DNA from: Acanthaster planci
Taxonomy: Eukaryota; Echinodermata; Asteroidea; Valvatida; Acanthasteridae
Assembly: GCF_001949145.1 (NCBI RefSeq)
Contig: NW_019091356.1
Location: 398,938-460,937, forward strand
Length of the DNA: 62,000 bases
Direction: 5' to 3'
Below the pieces are notes generated by a model, which worked only from the letters and a program-made list of their open reading frames with translations, searched no databases and was not told where the DNA came from. The position numbers and the translations under genes are program-made. Each line of letters opens with the position of its first letter. The first letter of the stretch is position 1. This document shows, piece after piece, positions 57,001-62,000 of the stretch.

Positions 57001-58848
57001 GGTATGTTCTAGATCATCAGCACTATTTTTCATTCAAGGGTTTTGGTCAAGTTGTGCAGCCAGGGATTAACACGGTCTCTTGCCTTTTTTTTTCTTCCAA
57101 ATTTTACCCAGTAGAACAGTCAGTATTCCATAAAATGGGTTGACCAAATACCATTACTGATCCACTGCAGATCTTCTTAGATGTCATCTTTAGACATTGA
57201 TTCAATATTATTCACAAAAACACTTAACGTCCTTGCTTGGAGCTCCGATGCAATTGTACTCGTTTGCATGTACATGTGTTTGGTTAATGACAGGCTTCCC
57301 CTTAATATTAATATTTTATATTAAAATATTTTATCAGCTCTGTGAAATGAAGAATCTTGTCACTCCTTAGTTCAAGATCATAAACAGTTTTGCCCCCCTA
57401 TCCCCGCTCCCTATTTCCATGTAGGCTGACTGTGAAGGACATAGTCCGACATGCAAGGTGCCCTTGGCAATGTAGCCGATTAATATAACACCATGTTTAT
57501 AGCCGATTCACCATAACCCTACCCCAGCTCCCGCCACCTGAAGTTTACACTCACCTTGTACGATATTGATCCATTCAATAAAAGACACAAATTGGGGACA
57601 GTTTGCCATCAGGACAAAAACACCAAGATCTAGGTTAGCGTCTTGACACAGAAGGAAGGCCGAAGTATAATCCCAATGATGCAGTGAGTATGACGTGGAA
57701 TTTCTGTTGCTTCAGCCGTTGTCGACAATCGAGATGAAATCTGGAGTTCTAATGTCTGCTCAGCAACACCTGTCATAAGCTAATCCTATCAGGAAAGAGA
57801 GATGGGGGGAAGGGGACGGGTTTTGGCTACTGAAAACCAGGCCAGACAGAAAGAGGAATCTTTTCAGTCTAAAATTCGGGGGGGGGGGGATTTATGATGT
57901 GTACCCGAGGGTGTCCTGTGCTTAGGGTGTTGGTATAGAGCCATTGGTTATACACAGACGTGTACCTGACTTTGCACTTTTAGCCAAGGATGTGGAACCA
58001 TGGTAACTGACCATGGAAACAATCTATAAGGGATTTTAAACTGTGGTATCATTTTAGTAGCTCTGAATGTGGTTTTTGGCCCCATTGGGATGCTGTGTTT
58101 TTGTGACAGTCCACCCTAAATTTGTGAGGTCGGAAAGCCTTGCATCCAACAAGATTGCACAGTAGGTACCACTAATTCTTTAAGGCATGGCTATTGGCTA
58201 TTGTTAGATTTAGTAGGATAGGAAACATTGGAAAGATGTGATCGATCAGTAGAGTTGCGTTTTAAATGAAAGTATGAGTTATTACTCGATTTGCATAAAT
58301 TTCAGGTAAGATTTTTGCCTCATATTATTAAGGGGATTTAATGGTTCTTTTAGAAAGCTGGCATTAAATTGTTTTGGGGTATATTTTCTGCAACAGGAAG
58401 AGTTGTTCTATTAAAAGCGGCAAGTACATTTTGCAGAATACAAGCTTGACATTTCCAAGCTGCACAATCTGAATTGGCCAAGGCCTTTTTGCTCCATGCG
58501 AGCTAATGTTATAACATGAGAACATGGCATGAAAGGCAAACAAATCGAACTGAAGTATCTTGGTCAATTTTATCCCGGGGCCACTTTGCCGATCAGCTGT
58601 CCCCAGCGTTGGCCCTGAAGAGGCCTGGGATTGATTGGGAAAATAGGTCTCTTGGAAATACAAAACCTTGTGAGTCCACAAAGAAAGTCACACCATGTAT
58701 TCCTGTTTTTCCACAAGCCCTCAGTGGAGTGTTAATAAATTAGGAGAAATTGTATCGCACTCTTGTCAGTGCTATTGTCGAACAGAAACCTGATACCTTG
58801 ACGTCCTGAAAACGTCGTTCAATCGGTAGACAATTTCTCTTTTTTTAG
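51001..58848. other. Gene-free stretch, part 2
   Basis: Continues as unique-looking AT-rich sequence. The 127-codon frame at 51842-52222 is hydrophobic near its end but has no recognisable domain. A GAGGGCGC site at 54769-54776 follows GTTGATCAAC closely. A run of 12 G is at 57878-57889. No dispersed repeats are evident. Confidence 0.55.
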
Positions 58849-59003
58849 CTGGTCAGAGCATGCCGTGGGTCAGGATTACACTCCTTTGCCATGGTTGTAG
58901 GTTGCCTGGTTTCTGCAGGGCTGGTTGGAGTAGCGTACCTTGCGCCTGTTTGCCGTTGCGGTGTTCCCTGTCGCGCCATGTCAACAAGCTGTGGAATGAT
59001 AGC
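58849..59003 (+). CDS. Candidate internal exon (unconfirmed)
   Basis: A strong acceptor (TTCTCTTTTTTTAG) and a consensus donor (AGC|GTAAGT) bound 155 nt that are clearly more GC-rich than the surroundings. Frame 1 is open throughout: LVRACRGSGLHSFAMVVGCL, a hydrophobic run that could be a membrane segment, then a Cys-rich end (VCRCGVPCRAM). Frame 3 is open too, so coding is not proven. I do not recognise the sequence. If real, it belongs to a plus-strand gene with very long introns covering this region. Confidence 0.3.
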
Positions 59004-62000
59004 GTAAGTTAGGACAACAGGGAAATGCAGCAAGTGTTGGGTTACCATGAAAACTCTTTCTCACTCCAATGGAACAAAAAGATGATTGGTTTTTAATTGT
59101 GGTGTTAGTTTGCATCCGACCCACCCTTGTGTAGAAGTACAGTCACGGTGCTTGGATAATGAAATATTTTGGAATTTCACACCCAAAGTCCGGTTTCAAT
59201 TGCTGAGAATGAAACATAAACTGTATAATTATTTCACCATTACTGTCATTTTATTCGTTTAGTTATATATTTTCACCGATGGTTAATGTGTGTTGTTTTT
59301 ATTGTGTACCTTTTATCAAGCCATCCACCAAGCCTCAAGTAATTTGAAATTTCAAATTGAGACTTTCTCAATGTTCTCGTGTACTGTTTAATCATTTTAA
59401 ATGAATGCTTGTTGTTAACTTAAAAATGCTTTGACTGATGAAAAAAAAAAGAATTGAACAGGCTTCCCCTAACTTTAAAACCAGTGCAGATTGTCAAATA
59501 CTCTTAATGACGGTCAGAAATTCAAGTCACATCCCCATTGATTACTATCCAAAATATGACTTGAAGGCCCCCCCCATTTTTTAATTCTGTAATTCTGACT
59601 GATTTTCCCATGATCAGCACACTCCCAGCTTCTACACAGCCATTGCCAATTAGAATACTGTCTCCTCCTGGCAGTCAGCCAATAAAGCTCGTTATGGGAT
59701 GTGTCATACCAACGTGTGCCTTCGGGCCTAGCTTACCCAGCCTTGGGCTACCTCCACTCGCCTCCTTTGTGCCTGACAAACCCACCCAACAAAGAAACAA
59801 GTGCCAGCATTTGGGGGTTTTATGGCTGCCCATTGATTCACTCTGTGTCAAATACTCTTTGTGTATGGATATTATTTAGCCCAGACTCATGTTTTCTTTT
59901 CAAAACGTGAATGATTGGTGTTTAGAGGGAAGTCTGGATTATTTGCCAGGAGCTATTCTGATACAGCATTTTTGGAAAACTGAATGCCCCACAAAATCAA
60001 TAGTTAAAATATTTTGCCAAATTTGCTCATAAAGGGATCAAGCAGTGCTTTATTTATTGTTCAAACATGTTGTCTGAAATTTATGAATAATTTTGTGAAA
60101 TCTTGTGAACTGAACTAATTGGGAACTAGATGAACGGAGTCAACGCTGGGGAATGTAATCAGATAATTGATGGGTCATAAACAATGTGAGCCTTTTTTGA
60201 TGTCTTGACTCTACAGGTTTATTCTTTATTAAATTGAGAAGGGATGGAGTGTTTAAAATTGTGGTACAAGCTATTCCAATAAAGTTTACAATTGTCCTGT
60301 GCACATGTGACAGCAGCAGAGCAAATTTGGCCTGGAAAACATCTGAAAGTACTTGGCCGATGGATCATGCAAAAAACTTATAAAGATCAGTAGGCGTTAT
60401 CAAAGTATTGAGATCAATGTCTTTAATTAGTCATCAGCGCCATGAAAATGCTACATCCCAGCCAGTACTTATAAAGGAGACAGAAGTATATGAGTCCCTT
60501 GATAAAGTTCTTATACCACATCATAAGGAAAAGTGCAAAGCAAGACAGACACTCCTTAGACTGATAAGATGGTGCAGTCCATCCTTACGGATGACTGGAG
60601 CCAGGCATCTGCATCCAGGAGGTTCTGACAAATTTTGACAACATTACCAACAGCTATGAATGCTGTGGCTTGAGAGCAAAACCCTGCTCTCTAGGTGACA
60701 GCACTTTTCCTCACTGACAGGGAAAAAAAGACTGAAATCCTCTTTGCCTAAAGAAGAAATTTGCCCGGGGCTGCTGATTTACATGACAAAGTCAGATGCT
60801 GGGATGGTGGGCGTAGTCTAGCAGAGAGATAGCTCACGTGTTTGTATTGTGGAAATCATGCCAAGGGAAAGATTTTTCAGTGAAAGCTAGATGGTGTGGT
60901 AAAATTGTGGCAGGTTGGATGTACATGTAGTCTTGGCCCAAGCTTTGATGAGACATGACACTTGTCACAAATAATACTACTGTGTTTCCCATTTATTGAA
61001 CCTGTAAAATGTGGCCCATTTAATCTACCTCTTTTTTGCCCAGTGTCCTTGTAGTTGAGGGTATTATTAAGCACGTTTAGTGAAAGGTTGTATGGAAAGA
61101 GCTGGTCGGTCTACTATTCCAGTGATCGTTGTCACATTTATGATCGTAATGACACACTTATCCATGAGTCACACAACGTAACATTTACATGGACAAATCA
61201 TATTGTGTTCTGTTTTATACCTGAAGGTCTCATTTGGAGATAAAGATTCTTGGTTTGGTGGAGAAGTTCTGCATTCATCCTGATGTAAAGAAACATGCAA
61301 ACAGTACTTACACAATCCGGATTCCATCATTTGTGGAAAAGCCAGTGGATTGATGAGGTTGCAAAAATAAAAAAATACCGTAATGTGAGCATTAAATGTG
61401 TTGACTCGAGAATTTTACAGGATCTTATATGAACAGAATGTGTGGTATGTCTTGGCAGTGCCATTGATGCTTGGACATGGACAGGGCATGTCATCATCAT
61501 GGAATAGTTTCTGTATTCTTTCATATGTCTCCCTGGTGGACCTCGCTGCGTTATTGCATGTTCTTTTGCAAATATTGACTCCAAAGATGGATTTGATAAA
61601 AAGTGTCTGTTCCAATCTGGCCTACATTAAGTATGCATGTCGGTCAGAAAGCAGACAAAATAGAATGCAAGTACAGCATTACGTGATGTACGTCGGTTAC
61701 ATGTAACAAACAAAGGGAGTAAAGTACAACCAATCTAGGCCGTTGTTTGTGTAGTTGATGGCACACCACCTTGATGGATCACGTTTTTTTTTGTTTCTGG
61801 AGTGCCACCGCCACTACCCCGTTATTAAATTTTTCTCCTTTTCCTCGCTGCCAAACACCCAGACATTACTTTCCATGAGTGCTATGTCATTAATCACTTT
61901 CACTCTCCATGGGATCGCAGCCGGCAGAGTATGTTCCCCATCCTTTGTTGGTTTCTTTTTGGTTTTTTTCTGAGTGAGAAAGTTCTTTTAGCAACATGGA
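59004..62000. other. Gene-free stretch, part 3
   Basis: AT-rich, no recognisable gene or repeat. Overlapping short frames on both strands near 61400-61700 look like chance. Confidence 0.55.

Overview
This is a window of animal nuclear DNA. It is AT-rich, the genes are split by GT-AG introns, the proteins read like vertebrate orthologues, and the intergenic DNA carries tRNA-derived SINEs, short non-autonomous DNA transposons and a dead non-LTR retrotransposon. The overall look suggests an invertebrate deuterostome. A cephalochordate (amphioxus) is my best guess, but I cannot prove the species. There are two runs of N (19496-20298 and 41745-42622).

Layout. (1) 1-3909 (+): the 3' part of a gene for a Ser/Thr-rich, EGF-repeat, single-pass membrane protein ending in a PDZ-type tail. 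(2) 4774-6051 (-): an intronless ORF for an unrecognised basic, disordered protein with a PP1-docking-like motif, convergent with gene 1. (3) 9180-13760 (-): WDSUB1, 11 exons (WD40, SAM, U-box). (4) 15386-21937 (+): FECH, mitochondrial ferrochelatase, 11 exons, head-to-head with WDSUB1. (5) 21938-27679: a repeat-rich spacer with fold-back elements and a 50-bp minisatellite. (6) 27680-35683 (-): an SLC22-family (organic ion/carnitine-type) transporter, 10 exons. (7) 35684-38888: a spacer with a decayed non-LTR retrotransposon, a repeat pair and a perfect 28-bp palindrome. (8) 38889-44308 (+): ACP6-type histidine acid phosphatase, 8 exons. (9) 44309-62000: about 17.7 kb with no convincing gene and almost no recognisable repeats. 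One candidate exon sits at 58849-59003.

Four genes (WDSUB1, FECH, SLC22-like, ACP6) were assembled by hand exon by exon. Every junction has AG/GT sites and matching phase, giving proteins of 511, 412, 620 and 412 residues. The genes do not form one pathway. FECH finishes haem synthesis in mitochondria, ACP6 hydrolyses lysophosphatidic acid, the SLC22 protein moves organic ions, and WDSUB1 looks like a U-box ubiquitin ligase.

The most unusual signal is recurrent tandem duplication at 3' splice sites. In FECH a 76-bp unit containing the acceptor and the start of exon 9 is repeated across an assembly gap. In ACP6 the acceptor and start of exon 4 are duplicated 60 bp upstream in an open frame. 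In the SLC22 gene a 34-bp unit is triplicated just upstream of the exon 8 acceptor without adding any AG. A second signal is a family of tiny fold-back elements with TTAGGG-like ends and an invariant 11-nt loop (three copies).
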